Positions 45,935 to 55,497 of a stretch of 64,000 bases of DNA are shown here, piece after piece. Position 1 is the stretch's first letter; each line of letters starts with the position of its first letter. The notes under the pieces are model-generated. The model did not search any database and was not told the origin of the DNA. It worked only from the letters and a program-made list of their open reading frames with translations. The translations under genes and the position numbers were made by a program. Source of the DNA: Roseiarcus sp963779095 (GTDB lineage Bacteria; Pseudomonadota; Alphaproteobacteria; Rhizobiales; Beijerinckiaceae); assembly GCA_963779095.1 (NCBI GenBank), contig CAVZWU010000016.1, positions 310,001-374,000 on the forward strand. The letters are read 5' to 3'.

Positions 45935-48592
45935 CTAGAGCGTGCGACGGATCTCCTCGACGTTATAGCACTCGATGACGTCGCCGACGCGCATGTCCTG
46001 GTAGGTCTCGAAGGCCATGCCGCATTCCTGCCCGGCCTGCACCTGGGCGACTTCGTCCTTGAAGCGCTTGAGCGTCGACAACTTGCCCTCATGCACGACG
46101 ACATTGTCGCGGATGAGGCGCACATGCGCACCGCGCTGCACGACGCCGTCGGTCACGCGGCAGCCGGCGACCAGGCCGACCTTGGAGATGTTGAACAGCT
46201 CCAGGATCTGTGCGTTGCCGAGCAGCGTCTCGCGCAGCGTCGGCGCGAGCATGCCCGAAAGCGCCGCCTTCACATCATCCACCAGATTGTAGATGATGTT
46301 GTAGTAGCGGATTTCGACGCCATCATGCTCAGCAAGGTCTCGCGCCTCCTTATGCGCGCGCACATTGAAGCCGAAGATGACCGCCTTCGAGGCCGTGGCC
46401 AGCGTCACATCCGATTCGGTTATGCCGCCGACCCCGCCGTGGATGACGCGGGCCATGACCTCGTCGTTGCCGAGCTTTTCGACCGCAGCGGTGATCGCCT
46501 CGACCGACCCCTGGACGTCGCCCTTGAGGACGAGCGGCAGCTCCTTGTGCCCGGCCGCCTTGAGGTTGCTCATCATGTCGGAGAGCGAGGTTCTGACGGC
46601 AGGTCCGCGGGCGGCGAGCTTCTCCCGCCTCTGGCGTTCGCGATATTCAGTGATCTCCCTGGCGCGGGCCTCCGTCTCGACGACGGCGACGCGGTCGCCG
46701 GCCTCCGGCGCGCCGTCGAACCCGAGCACTTCGACCGGCGTCGACGGGCCTGCCGCGTTCACCGTCTCGCCCTTGTCGTTGATCAGCGCGCGGACGCGGC
46801 CCCAATGCGACCCAGCGACGACCAGCTGGCCGACATGAAGGTTTCCGCGCTGCACAAGTACGGTCGCGACGGGGCCGCGGCCACGGTCGAGCCTCGCCTC
46901 GATGACCGTGCCCTCGGCGCTGCGGTCAGGGTCGGCGACAAGATCGAGCAGCTCGGCCTGCAGCGCGATCGCCTCGAGCAGCTTGTCGAGATTGGTCCCC
47001 TTGGTCGCCGAGACTTCGACCGCGAGCGTATCGCCGCCGAACGCCTCGACCTGCACGTCGTGCTGTAGCAATTCCTGCATCACCCGCTGCGGGTCGGCCT
47101 CGGGTTTGTCGATCTTGTTGACGGCGACGATGATCGGCGCTCTGGCCGCCTTGGCGTGGCGAATGGCCTCGATCGTTTGCGGCATGACGCCGTCATCGGC
47201 CGCCACGACCAGAACGACAATGTCGGTGACCTTGGCGCCGCGCGCGCGCATCGCGGTGAAGGCGGCGTGACCGGGGGTGTCGATGAAGGTGATGGTCTGG
47301 CCGCCCGGCGCGACGACCTGATAGGCGCCGATGTGCTGGGTGATGCCGCCCGCTTCGCCGGCCACCACATTGGCGTGCCGGATCGCGTCGAGCAGCGACG
47401 TCTTGCCGTGATCGACGTGACCCATGATGGTGACGATCGGGGGGCGAGGGACAAGCGCGCCGTCTTCGTCGGGCCGATCGAACAGGCCTTCCTCCACGTC
47501 GGATTCGGCGACCCGCTTGACTGAATGGCCCATTTCCTCGGCGATGAGCTGGGCGTCGTCGGCATCGAGCACGTCGGTCAGGGTCACCATGCGGCCCTGG
47601 CGCATCAAAAGCTTGATCACGTCGACCGCCCGCTCGGACATGCGGCTCGCCAGCTCCTGGATGGTGATGGCTTCCGGCAGGACAATCTCGCGGGCGATCT
47701 TCTCTTTCTGGTCCTGCGCGCCGTGGCCTTTCAGCCGCTGGGTGCGTCGGCGGAACGCCGCAACCGAACGGGTGCGCTCCTCTTCGCCCGAAGTCGCGCT
47801 GGTGACGGTCAGCCGGCCGCGGTTGCGCTGCTCGCCGGTGCGCGCCGGACGCGGCGTTGGAACCAGCACTTTTTGTACCGGCAGGCTCAGCGCCGGACGC
47901 TTGACGACGACGCGCCGCGCTTCTTCCTCTTCGGCAGGGCGAGGCGTCGCTGACGCGACGGGGCCGGGCGCCGCGGTCTGGGGAGTGCGCGGGAGCGACG
48001 GAGATGGCATGGGTTCGCCACCGGAGAAGCGCCGTCGCGCTTCGTCCTCCGACTGCCGCCTGAAAGTGGCTTCCTGCGCGCGGCGAAGCTCTTCCTCGCG
48101 CTTGCGCGCTTCCGCGGCCTCGCGCTCGTGGCGGTCGCGCGCCTCGCGGTCACGCCGGGCCTCGGCCTCCGCCTCCTGGCGGCGGCGATCCTCCACCTCG
48201 TGGGCCCGCGCGTCATTCAGCGCCCGGGCGCGCGCCTCGCGCTGCTCGGCCGTCAAGGTGGGCAGCACGACGCCGGTCTTGGGCGGCGGCGGAGGGGCAG
48301 GCTTCCCAGGCGCGACGGGTGCGGGCCGCGCGCCCGCGGTCAGTATGGGCTTGGCGGGGCCTGGAGCGGCCTGGGCCGGCGCGGCGGCGGGCGCAGCCGT
48401 CGCCGGACGTGCTTGCGCCGCCGCCTCTCCGGGGGTCAAAATCCGCCGCTTCACTTTCTCGACGACGACCGCCTTGCTGCGCCCGTGCGAGAAGCTCTGC
48501 CTCACCGTGCCCTGCTCAACAGGGCGCTTAAGGTGCAAAGTCACCTTGGGCGGCGCCGTCACAGTCTTATCGCTATTACCCGTCTCACTCAT
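45935..48592 (-). CDS. infB: translation initiation factor IF-2
   Basis: The 885-residue GTPase places initiator tRNA on the 30S subunit. A long low-complexity N-terminal half, Pro/Ala-rich then charged and Arg/Glu-rich (about residues 55-260), precedes the conserved IF2 N-terminal domain near 300-350. The G domain starts with GHVDHGKT at 391-398 and includes DTPGHAAF and NKIDKP. The C-terminal domains end CYNVEEIRRTL. It follows the ylxR-like gene by eight bases. Confidence 0.95.
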   Translation of the reverse strand: MSETGNSDKTVTAPPKVTLHLKRPVEQGTVRQSFSHGRSKAVVVEKVKRRILTPGEAAAQARPATAAPAAAPAQAAPGPAKPILTAGARPAPVAPGKPAPPPPPKTGVVLPTLTAEQREARARALNDARAHEVEDRRRQEAEAEARRDREARDRHEREAAEARKREEELRRAQEATFRRQSEDEARRRFSGGEPMPSPSLPRTPQTAAPGPVASATPRPAEEEEARRVVVKRPALSLPVQKVLVPTPRPARTGEQRNRGRLTVTSATSGEEERTRSVAAFRRRTQRLKGHGAQDQKEKIAREIVLPEAITIQELASRMSERAVDVIKLLMRQGRMVTLTDVLDADDAQLIAEEMGHSVKRVAESDVEEGLFDRPDEDGALVPRPPIVTIMGHVDHGKTSLLDAIRHANVVAGEAGGITQHIGAYQVVAPGGQTITFIDTPGHAAFTAMRARGAKVTDIVVLVVAADDGVMPQTIEAIRHAKAARAPIIVAVNKIDKPEADPQRVMQELLQHDVQVEAFGGDTLAVEVSATKGTNLDKLLEAIALQAELLDLVADPDRSAEGTVIEARLDRGRGPVATVLVQRGNLHVGQLVVAGSHWGRVRALINDKGETVNAAGPSTPVEVLGFDGAPEAGDRVAVVETEARAREITEYRERQRREKLAARGPAVRTSLSDMMSNLKAAGHKELPLVLKGDVQGSVEAITAAVEKLGNDEVMARVIHGGVGGITESDVTLATASKAVIFGFNVRAHKEARDLAEHDGVEIRYYNIIYNLVDDVKAALSGMLAPTLRETLLGNAQILELFNISKVGLVAGCRVTDGVVQRGAHVRLIRDNVVVHEGKLSTLKRFKDEVAQVQAGQECGMAFETYQDMRVGDVIECYNVEEIRRTL

Positions 48593-48600
48593 GCCAATTC

Positions 48601-49308
48601 CTAACCACTTGGCTTTTCAGCCAACTTAGCGGGGCCAGCCATCGTTCCAGCCTTGTCGGCCGCGTTGCGCCCGGGCTCTGTTCCGGCCGCCGCGTCCACT
48701 TTGCTTTCGCGATAACGGCGCAAACGATCCGCCCTTGCGAGAAAGGCCGAACTCGCCGCCCCATGTTTAAGGGCAGCATGTATCACATTTGCCCGTCCCA
48801 ACGCCAAATCCAATTGACCTGACGCAAAGAGATCGACGCGCGCAACATCGTCCGCTTCCGAGCCGAGCTTTGCCCGCAGCGCGTGGACCCGCTTGGCCGC
48901 TCCGTCGGGCGCCCCGTCGCTCGCCTGAATGAGCGCCGCGACGCCGCCAGCCTCGATCGCCGAGTCGACCTTGAACGCGCCGGCGACGACGAGGCCCGCC
49001 TTGTTGGCGATCGACAGCGACTGAAGCGCGTCGCGCTCGAGCAGCGCGTCGACCGTCTCCGCCAGCGACGCGGGCGCCGGGGCTTTGACGCGGAACGCGC
49101 GTGAAAAAGCCTGTTTGGCGGCGGCCCGGCTCACCGCCTCAAAGCTCAGCGTCGTCCACACGCCGCGTCCGGGCAGCTTGCGGCGAACGTCAGGCACGAC
49201 CGATCCGTCAGGGCCGAGCGCGAAGCGCAGCATCGCCTCGGGAACGTCCTTGGTCCCCGTCACGATGCAGGTCCGCTCCGACCCGGGCGCTTCGCTCAAA
49301 GTCTGCAA
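48601..49308 (-). CDS. RNA-binding protein with YlxR (DUF448) domain and L7Ae-like C-terminal domain
   Basis: The 235-residue protein starts with the YlxR-type domain (ERTCIVTGTKDVPEAMLRFAL, VPDVRRKLPGRGVWTTLS, AFSRAF). It continues with an L7Ae-like region (LSIANKAGLVVAGAFKVDSA, DLALGRANVIHAALKHG) and a charged tail. The fusion is typical for alphaproteobacteria, where it sits between nusA and infB. YlxR-like proteins bind RNA and may modulate RNase P or transcription; its role here is not proven. Confidence 0.88.
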   Translation of the reverse strand: MQTLSEAPGSERTCIVTGTKDVPEAMLRFALGPDGSVVPDVRRKLPGRGVWTTLSFEAVSRAAAKQAFSRAFRVKAPAPASLAETVDALLERDALQSLSIANKAGLVVAGAFKVDSAIEAGGVAALIQASDGAPDGAAKRVHALRAKLGSEADDVARVDLFASGQLDLALGRANVIHAALKHGAASSAFLARADRLRRYRESKVDAAAGTEPGRNAADKAGTMAGPAKLAEKPSG

Positions 49309-49328
49309 TCGATCGACCCCGTCGCCGC

Positions 49329-50927
49329 TTACGCGCCTTCCACGCCTTCGCCGTCTTGCGCCTGCTGCTCTTCCTCAGGCGCGGGCGCCTCGATCCAGCC
49401 GGCGCGCACGCGCGCGTCCAGGATCATGGCGTCAGCCTCCGCCCGCGAGATGTCGAAGCCGCTCAGAAAGCCGGGCTTCGCCACGTCGCCGTCGGTCCAG
49501 CCGACGAGGTCGTCGCTGGCGCAATCGGCGAGATCCTCGAGCGTCTTGACGCCATTCTCGCCGAGCTTGACCAGCATAGGCGTGCTCAGGCGGCCGATCT
49601 CCTTGAGATCGTCGGACACGCCGAGCGCCTTGCGCTGGTCGTCGAATTCGGCCTCGATCCGGGCGAGATGCCCTTGCGCGCGCGCCTGGATCTCGGCCGC
49701 CGTGTCGGCGTCGAAGCCTTCGATCGAGGCGAGCTCCTGGGGCTCGACATAGGCGATTTCCTCGACCGTGCGAAACCCTTCCGAAGCGAGCAATTGCGCC
49801 ACCGTCTCGTCGACGTCGAGCGCCTCCATGAAGGTCTGCGTCCGCTCGGCGAACTCCTTCTGCCGCCGCTCGGACTCCTCGGCTTCCGTCAGGATGTCGA
49901 TGTCCCAGCCGGTGAGCTGCGAGGCGAGCCGCACGTTCTGCCCGCGCCGGCCGATGGCCAACGACAGCTGATCGTCCGGAACGACAACCTCGATGCGGGT
50001 CGTATCTTCGTCGAGTACCACCTTCATCACCTCCGCCGGCTGCAACGCGTTGACGATGAAGGTCGCGGGATCCGGAGACCATGGAATGATGTCGATCTTC
50101 TCGCCCTGCAATTCGTTGACCACCGCCTGCACGCGCGAGCCGCGCATGCCGACGCACGCGCCGACCGGATCGATCGAGGAATCGTTCGACACCACGGCGA
50201 TCTTGGCGCGCGAGCCGGGATCACGCGCGACCGACTTCACCTCGACGATGCCGTCGTAGATTTCCGGCACCTCCTGGGCAAACAGCCTCGCGGTGAATTG
50301 CGGATGGGTGCGCGAAAGGAAGATCTGCGGGCCGCGGGCCTCGCGGCGGACATCATAGACATAAGCGCGGACGCGATCGCCCGGGCGGAACATCTCGCGC
50401 GGGATCAATTCGTCGCGCCGCACGACCGCCTCGCCCGCGCCGGCGCCGCCGAGATCGACCACGACATTGCCGTATTCGACCCGCTTGACGGCGCCATTGA
50501 TGATGTCGCCGATGCGATCCTTGTAGACGTCATATTGCTTGTCGCGCTCCGCCTCGCGGATCTTTTGCACCAGCACCTGCTTCGACGCCTGGGCGGGGAT
50601 GCGCCCGTAGTCGAACGGCGGCAGGGATTCGGCGATCCAGTCGCCGATCTGAGCCGATGGGTTCTTCTTCTGCGCTTCGGTGAGCGTCATCTGGGTCGCC
50701 TCGTTCTCGACCTCGTCGACGACGAGCAGGAGCCGCGAGAACCGGATCTCGCCGGTTTTCGGGTTGATTTCCGCGCGCACTTCGGTCTCCTGGCCGTAGC
50801 GCGAGCGTGCGGCCTTCTGCATTGCGTCCTCCATCGAGGCGAGCACGATGGTTCGGTCGATCGATTTCTCGCGCGCGACCGCGTCGACGATCTGCAGGAG
50901 TTCAAGTCGGTTGGCGCTAACGGCCAT
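49329..50927 (-). CDS. nusA: transcription termination/antitermination factor NusA
   Basis: The 532-residue protein binds RNA polymerase and nascent RNA. It has the N-terminal polymerase-binding domain (LELLQIVDAVAREKSIDRTI), an S1 domain around residues 135-200, two KH domains (ACVGMRGSRVQAVVNELQGE, LAIGRRGQNVRLASQLTGW), and C-terminal acidic helix-hairpin-helix repeats ending in a Glu/Gln-rich tail. It starts three bases after the rimP stop, so translation is probably coupled. Confidence 0.95.
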   Translation of the reverse strand: MAVSANRLELLQIVDAVAREKSIDRTIVLASMEDAMQKAARSRYGQETEVRAEINPKTGEIRFSRLLLVVDEVENEATQMTLTEAQKKNPSAQIGDWIAESLPPFDYGRIPAQASKQVLVQKIREAERDKQYDVYKDRIGDIINGAVKRVEYGNVVVDLGGAGAGEAVVRRDELIPREMFRPGDRVRAYVYDVRREARGPQIFLSRTHPQFTARLFAQEVPEIYDGIVEVKSVARDPGSRAKIAVVSNDSSIDPVGACVGMRGSRVQAVVNELQGEKIDIIPWSPDPATFIVNALQPAEVMKVVLDEDTTRIEVVVPDDQLSLAIGRRGQNVRLASQLTGWDIDILTEAEESERRQKEFAERTQTFMEALDVDETVAQLLASEGFRTVEEIAYVEPQELASIEGFDADTAAEIQARAQGHLARIEAEFDDQRKALGVSDDLKEIGRLSTPMLVKLGENGVKTLEDLADCASDDLVGWTDGDVAKPGFLSGFDISRAEADAMILDARVRAGWIEAPAPEEEQQAQDGEGVEGA

Positions 50928-50930
50928 GGG

Positions 50931-51644
50931 TTATTCTCCTTGATCAGGCCCGAGGGGCTTAGAGGCCGCGCCGCGGGCCGCGGCGTTGGGTTCAATCGTC
51001 TTGCGCTTGGCGCCTGGACCGGCCTTGCGACCGGAGGCTCGCTTCGCATCCTTGAGCGCCGCCTTCTCGCGCCTGAGCGCGGCGCGGATGAGGTCGTCGG
51101 TCAGGACGAGCCTCGCCTCGGCCATGCCGCGGATCGGCAGCTCGACCTCGTTCTCGCTTCCGTCGTCGGCGACCAGCGCCATCCGCGCCGCCGGCCCGTC
51201 GGGTCCTGCCGCGACGCTCGTGAGCCGTCCGCGAAAGCGCTTGCGCCCGTTGACCGCAACCGCCATCTCGACCCGCGTCTCGTGGCCGGACGCGCGGGCG
51301 AAATCCGATTCGCGCACGAGCGGCCGATCGATGCCGGGAGAGGAAATCTCGAGCCGGTAGGCTTGCGCCATCGGCTCCTCGACGTCGAATACCGGCGAGA
51401 GCGCGACGCTGACGCGTTCGCAATCCTCGATCGACATCGTCCCGTCGGGGCGCTCGGCCATGACCTGAACCGTCGCGCCCGCGGCCGCCGAAATCTTGAT
51501 GCGCACAAGCCGGTAGCCGAGGTCCAGCAGCACCGGCGCGGCGATGCGCGCGATACGCTCGGCCGCGCCCGAATCCTCGATCAGGCGCGCTTCGTTAAGC
51601 CCGTCCGGGAGCCCGGCGGCAGTTTGGGACGAGGCTTCGACCAT
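50931..51644 (-). CDS. rimP: ribosome maturation factor RimP
   Basis: The 237-residue protein assists 30S assembly. Family features are LLDLGYRLVRIKIS, MSIEDCERVSVALSPVFDVE, and YRLEISSPGIDRPLVRESDF, followed by an Sm-like C-terminal domain and a basic tail longer than in E. coli. ATG at 51644 (MVEASSQ) is chosen because the earlier in-frame start at 51713 would translate through the leader hairpin. It is the first gene of the rimP-nusA-infB operon. Confidence 0.9.
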   Translation of the reverse strand: MVEASSQTAAGLPDGLNEARLIEDSGAAERIARIAAPVLLDLGYRLVRIKISAAAGATVQVMAERPDGTMSIEDCERVSVALSPVFDVEEPMAQAYRLEISSPGIDRPLVRESDFARASGHETRVEMAVAVNGRKRFRGRLTSVAAGPDGPAARMALVADDGSENEVELPIRGMAEARLVLTDDLIRAALRREKAALKDAKRASGRKAGPGAKRKTIEPNAAARGAASKPLGPDQGE

Positions 51645-51675
51645 GCGGCTTGCGGGCAAAGAAGACCTGGCGCCA

Positions 51676-51711
51676 ATAAAAAAGAGCGGGTCCCGGCCGG
51701 GGCCCACTCTC
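51676..51711 (-). terminator. intrinsic terminator/attenuator in the rimP leader
   Basis: On the minus strand a GC-rich stem pairs AGAGTGGGCCCC with GGGACCCGCTCT around a short loop, with one G-T pair and one mismatch. Six T bases follow directly, then AT. It lies about 30 bases upstream of the rimP start codon and downstream of any promoter near 51720-51800, so it would end transcripts before the operon unless antitermination occurs. Premature terminators before rimP have been described in other proteobacteria. NusA feedback is a plausible control. Confidence 0.65.
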
Positions 51712-51799
51712 AACTTGCCTCTCCTTTCGGAGAGCTATGAGATGTCGTTGACGTCGATATAGGGGAACCGGGCCGCCAGCGCAAGGCCCTTGGCGAGGC

Positions 51800-52267
51800 T
51801 TAAACGCCGAGGGCCGCCATGAGCGCCCTGACCGTCATGAAGATCAGGATCAGCGACCCGATGGTCCAGAAAATCGAGCGGACATCATGGGTCTGCGCGG
51901 TGAGATACGCGGTAAAATGCAGCAGGCGCGAGGCGGCGTAGCCGTAGAAGGCGAGCCGGGCGGCGAGCAGCGACGGCGCAGTCAGAACGTAGAGCAGTCC
52001 GGCTGCGAGAAAGAAGGGTATGTTCTCGACATTGTTGCCCTGAATGCGTCGAATGCGTTCGACCCTGTCGTTCGGGGCCAGCTGGCTCGGATCGGGATTG
52101 GGATTGAGCGGCGTCTTGCGCAGATCCTCGGGCGACCGGAACCCCCCGTTGACCTGAATCATCCGCGCGACCGTCAGCCACGATGTGGCCGACGCCATAA
52201 GGATCATCACGGTGGCGGTGACCGCATAGGCCGCAAAGACCGGATTAGCGAAGCTCAGCGCGTCCAT
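51800..52267 (-). CDS. MAPEG-family membrane protein
   Basis: The 155-residue protein has four hydrophobic helices. Between the first and second lies a loop with the MAPEG-like RVERIRRIQGNNVENIPFF, in which ERxxRxxxNxxE provides the glutathione-binding residues. Bacterial MAPEG proteins are membrane glutathione transferase or peroxidase-like enzymes with mostly unknown substrates. It is divergent from a TetR-type regulator, and a clean dyad lies between the promoter hexamers in the gap. Confidence 0.85.
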   Translation of the reverse strand: MDALSFANPVFAAYAVTATVMILMASATSWLTVARMIQVNGGFRSPEDLRKTPLNPNPDPSQLAPNDRVERIRRIQGNNVENIPFFLAAGLLYVLTAPSLLAARLAFYGYAASRLLHFTAYLTAQTHDVRSIFWTIGSLILIFMTVRALMAALGV

Positions 52268-52309
52268 TGCGTTTGGCCCTCTTGGTCGCGTATTGACGAC
52301 CGTCAGACC

Positions 52310-52338
52310 TATTTTCGACCATCAGTCGAAAAAGTCAA
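52310..52338 (-). promoter_or_regulatory. MAPEG promoter overlapped by a TetR-type operator dyad
   Basis: Read on the minus strand, TTGACT (52338-52333) and AAAATA (52315-52310) are 17 bases apart and fit a sigma-70 promoter for the MAPEG gene. Between and overlapping them is a perfect 8-base inverted repeat, TTTTCGAC at 52312-52319 and GTCGAAAA at 52325-52332, with five bases between the arms. An operator in this position would block polymerase. The divergent TetR-type gene starting at 52377 is the obvious candidate repressor. Confidence 0.55.
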
Positions 52339-52376
52339 TATTTGTGTGAATAACCAACTCATGACAACCTGAGCCG

Positions 52377-53103
52377 ATGACCAAAGAGTTTGCCGACGCG
52401 CCGGCGGCGCAAACCTCCGCCTCTCGCCTCGCCCGCCGACAGCGGCGCCGCGAGCGGTCGCGCGACGAAATCCTCGAGGCGGCGCGGCGTGTGCTCTTGC
52501 GCGAGGGGGTCGCGGCGACGACGCTCGATCTCGTCGCGGCGGAGGCCGGGCTATCGAAGGCCGGGCTCTACTATTATTTCGAACTCCAAGGACGCGCTGC
52601 TGTTCGAGTTGACCTTCGCCTCCCACGAGGCGCAGGCGAAGGCGGTCCAGGCGGCGGTCGAGAAGGCGGCCGACGGGGGCGAAGCGCTGCGGGCGATCGT
52701 CCGTGAAACCATCAAGACCTTCGCCGGCAGTCTCGACGATTTCCGCCTCGCCTTCCTGTTCGGTCAGGTGGCGGGATCGGGCGCGGTCAAGCTCAGCGCC
52801 GAGCAGTTCGCGCGGGTGCGGCCGCTGAACGACCTTCTTCTTAAGGGCGCCGCGCAAAAGCTTAAGAAGGTTCACGCGCTGCCGGTCGAACCGCGCCTGA
52901 TGGCCTTCCTCGCCTTCGTGTCCGCGCTCGGCGTTCTCACCATGAAGGGCATGGTGGAGAGCATGAACGATCCGCTCGCGTACGCCGACGAAGAGCTCGC
53001 GGACGGGCTCGCATCGGTGTTTGAGGCGGCCGTACGCGGTTCACGCGCGTCTGGAGTTCAAAACAGCCGCCCGGCCCGCCGGCGAGGATCGGCGCGACGG
53101 TGA
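52377..53103 (+). CDS. TetR-family transcriptional regulator, frameshifted
   Basis: The N-terminal helix-turn-helix is clear: SRDEILEAARRVLLREGVAATTLDLVAAEAG (given here only as a span, about residues 29-59), then LSKAGLYYYF. The next residues should be NSKDALLFEL, which lie in another frame. Deleting the G in TTCGAAC near 52582 joins them. The rest is an all-helical ligand domain (LRAIVRETIKTFAGSLDDF, LMAFLAFVSALGVLTMKGM). Total length is about 241 residues. It faces the MAPEG gene across an operator-like dyad and probably represses it and itself. Confidence 0.82.
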
Positions 53104-53119
53104 AGGCCCAGATCACCCC

Positions 53120-54748
53120 TCACGCGGTCGGCAGCTTGTAGTCCTTGAACGTCTCGCGCAATTTCAGCTTGTTGATCTTGCCGGTCGCGGTGTGGGGAAT
53201 CTCCTTCACCACCTGCACGTCGTCGGGCATCCACCATTTGGCGATGCGGGGCTTGAGAAAATCGAGCACCTCGCCGGTCTTGGGCGAACAGCCTTCCTTC
53301 GCCACCACGACCAGCAGCGGCCGTTCGTCCCATTTGGGATGGGCGACGCCGATCACGGCGGCCTCCGCGACATCCGGATGGCCGACGGCCAGGTTCTCGA
53401 TGTCGATGGTCGAGATCCATTCGCCGCCCGATTTGATCACGTCCTTGGCGCGATCGGTGATCTGCATGAAGCCGTCCGGGTCGATGGTCGCGACGTCGCC
53501 GGTGTCGAAGAAGCCATCGTCATCGACAATCTTCCCGCCCTCGTCCTTGAAATAGCTTTCGACGACCGCGAAACCCTTCACCTTGAGGCTGCCGAAACGT
53601 TTGCCGTCCCACGGCAGCTCCTTGTTCTCGTCATCGACGATCTTCATTTCGACACCGAACGGCGCCCAGCCTTGCTTGGCCTGAATGGCGAGCTGCTGCT
53701 CATGCGGAAGGCCCACCATGCCTGGCTTGATCGAGCCGGCCGAGCCGACCGGGCTCATTTCCGTCATCCCCCAGGCGTGGCGCACGGTGACGCCGTAATC
53801 GTCCTCGAAAGCGCGGATCATGTCGGGCGGGCACGCCGAGCCGCCGATGCCGACGAACTTGAGGGTCGTGAGCCGCTTGTTCTCCTTGCGCAGGTAATGC
53901 AGGAGGCCGAGCCAGACGGTCGGCACGGCGGCGGTCATCGTGACCTTCTCGCTCTCCAGCAGGTCATAGACCGAGGCGCCGTCGAGCCGCGGGCCCGGCA
54001 TCACCATGCGCGAGCCGCGCATCGGGCAGGAGAGCGCGAGACCCCACGAATTGGCGTGAAACATTGGCACGACCGGGAGAACGCTGTCGTAGGCGGTCAC
54101 CATCAAGGTGTCAGCCGAGCTCGCCAGCATCGAGTGCAAGACATTCGAGCGATGCGAATAAAGCACGCCCTTCGGATTGCCGGTCGTGCCCGAGGTGTAG
54201 CAGAGGCCCGCCGCCGTGCGCTCGTCGAACTCGGCCCATGCGAAGTCGCTGTCGACCTCGGCGATCCAGTCCTCATAGGCGACCGCGTTCTTAAGCTTGG
54301 TCGCCGGCATATGGGCGTGGTCGGTGAAGACGACGAACCGCTCGACCGTCGGCAATCGATCGGCCATCGCTTCGAGGAGGGGAACGAAGGTGAGATCGGT
54401 CATCACCATCCGGTCTTCGGCGTGGTTGATGATCCAGGCGATCTGTTCGGGAAACAGGCGAGGATTGACGGTGTGATAGACCCCGCCCATGCCGGTGATG
54501 CCGTACCAGCTTTCGAGATGCCGATAGCCGTTCCAGGCGAGGGTCGCGATCCGGTCGCCGTGCTTCATTCCCTCGCGATGCAGCCGCTTGGCGACTTTGA
54601 GCGCCCGGTGGCGGATGTCGCGATAGTTCGTGTAATGCATCGGTCCTTCGACCGTCCGGGACACGACTTCCTGCTCGGGAAACTGCGTGCCGGCGAAGTC
54701 GATGATCTTGTGCATGAGCAGGGGCCATTCCTGCATCCGTCCATGCAT
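53120..54748 (-). CDS. fatty acid--CoA ligase (acyl-CoA synthetase)
   Basis: The 542-residue adenylate-forming enzyme activates a fatty acid with ATP and CoA. Visible are the phosphate-binding YTSGTTGNPKGVLYSH, the A5-type motif HAWGMTEMSPVG, the hinge DTGDVATIDPDGFMQITDR with KDVIKSGGEWIS, and the terminal catalytic Lys in HTATGKINKLKLRE. Length and motifs fit medium- to long-chain ligases; chain length is not determined. GGGAGG lies just upstream of the ATG at 54748. It is divergent from the MarR-type gene. Confidence 0.9.
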   Translation of the reverse strand: MHGRMQEWPLLMHKIIDFAGTQFPEQEVVSRTVEGPMHYTNYRDIRHRALKVAKRLHREGMKHGDRIATLAWNGYRHLESWYGITGMGGVYHTVNPRLFPEQIAWIINHAEDRMVMTDLTFVPLLEAMADRLPTVERFVVFTDHAHMPATKLKNAVAYEDWIAEVDSDFAWAEFDERTAAGLCYTSGTTGNPKGVLYSHRSNVLHSMLASSADTLMVTAYDSVLPVVPMFHANSWGLALSCPMRGSRMVMPGPRLDGASVYDLLESEKVTMTAAVPTVWLGLLHYLRKENKRLTTLKFVGIGGSACPPDMIRAFEDDYGVTVRHAWGMTEMSPVGSAGSIKPGMVGLPHEQQLAIQAKQGWAPFGVEMKIVDDENKELPWDGKRFGSLKVKGFAVVESYFKDEGGKIVDDDGFFDTGDVATIDPDGFMQITDRAKDVIKSGGEWISTIDIENLAVGHPDVAEAAVIGVAHPKWDERPLLVVVAKEGCSPKTGEVLDFLKPRIAKWWMPDDVQVVKEIPHTATGKINKLKLRETFKDYKLPTA

Positions 54749-54914
54749 CCATTCCTCCCGATGCTTTTATCGACGCTTGATTGCGGCGCGCGAATTGTCC
54801 ATGGGAGTCACATTGGCGCCCTGTGCGGCTCTTTGCAACGCGGCGAAAGCGGCTTTCCCACGCAGCCGAGGCGTTCAGGCCGCCGCATGTCCGCAATTCG
54901 TGAGGAAGAGAGCG

Positions 54915-55388
54915 ATGCCCGACCGGCCGAACGCCGACCGCTCGTCAAGGGTCTGGTTCCGCCTGATCCGCCTCGAGGCGCGCATGCAGGCGGCCGTCGG
55001 CGAGCGGCTTCGCGAAATCGGCGTTTCGATCCCCCAATGCGACGTCTTGACCACGCTGACCGAAACGGAAGGCGTGAGCCAGCAGGAACTGGCCAAAAGG
55101 CTCTACGTCACCAAGGGCAACATTTCCGGCCTGATCGACCGGCTGACGGAAGCTGGCCTAGTCGAGCGCCGCACGACGGCGAGTGACCGGCGCCAGCACG
55201 CGATCCACCTCACCGGGGCCGGACGGGCGATGGCGGAGAAGGCGATCGCCGTCCAGCGCCGCTGGATCGCCTCGACCCTCGGCCGGATGGCGGAATCGGA
55301 CCTCGAAGCGCTGGAGACGCGCCTGATCGCGCTGCGCGACATCGTGCGCGAGGCCGAGGCGCCGGCGGCGGCGCGGGCCAAGGGGTGA
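54915..55388 (+). CDS. MarR-family transcriptional regulator
   Basis: The 157-residue protein has the MarR winged helix: IPQCDVLTTLTETEGVSQQE, LAKRLYVTKGNISGLIDRLT, GLVERRTTASDRRQHAIHLT, then a dimerisation helix. GAGGAAGAG lies before the ATG. It is divergent from the acyl-CoA ligase gene by 166 bases and may control it, a common arrangement. The ligand is unknown. No strong dyad was found between the two genes. Confidence 0.88.
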   Translation: MPDRPNADRSSRVWFRLIRLEARMQAAVGERLREIGVSIPQCDVLTTLTETEGVSQQELAKRLYVTKGNISGLIDRLTEAGLVERRTTASDRRQHAIHLTGAGRAMAEKAIAVQRRWIASTLGRMAESDLEALETRLIALRDIVREAEAPAAARAKG

Positions 55389-55497
55389 GAGCGGCCGCAA
55401 GCCGCTCACTGGGCGCCCTACGGGCACTGGATCGCCACGCCCCTGCGGGGCTCGCGATGACGGGTCGCGTCCGGTCGCGCGGCGGCTGGCCCCGTTC

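Noticed and set aside
53021..55186. 721-codon plus-strand frame opposite the acyl-CoA ligase
   Set aside because: Composition is His/Arg/Asp-rich antisense, and the minus-strand ligase has all adenylation motifs.
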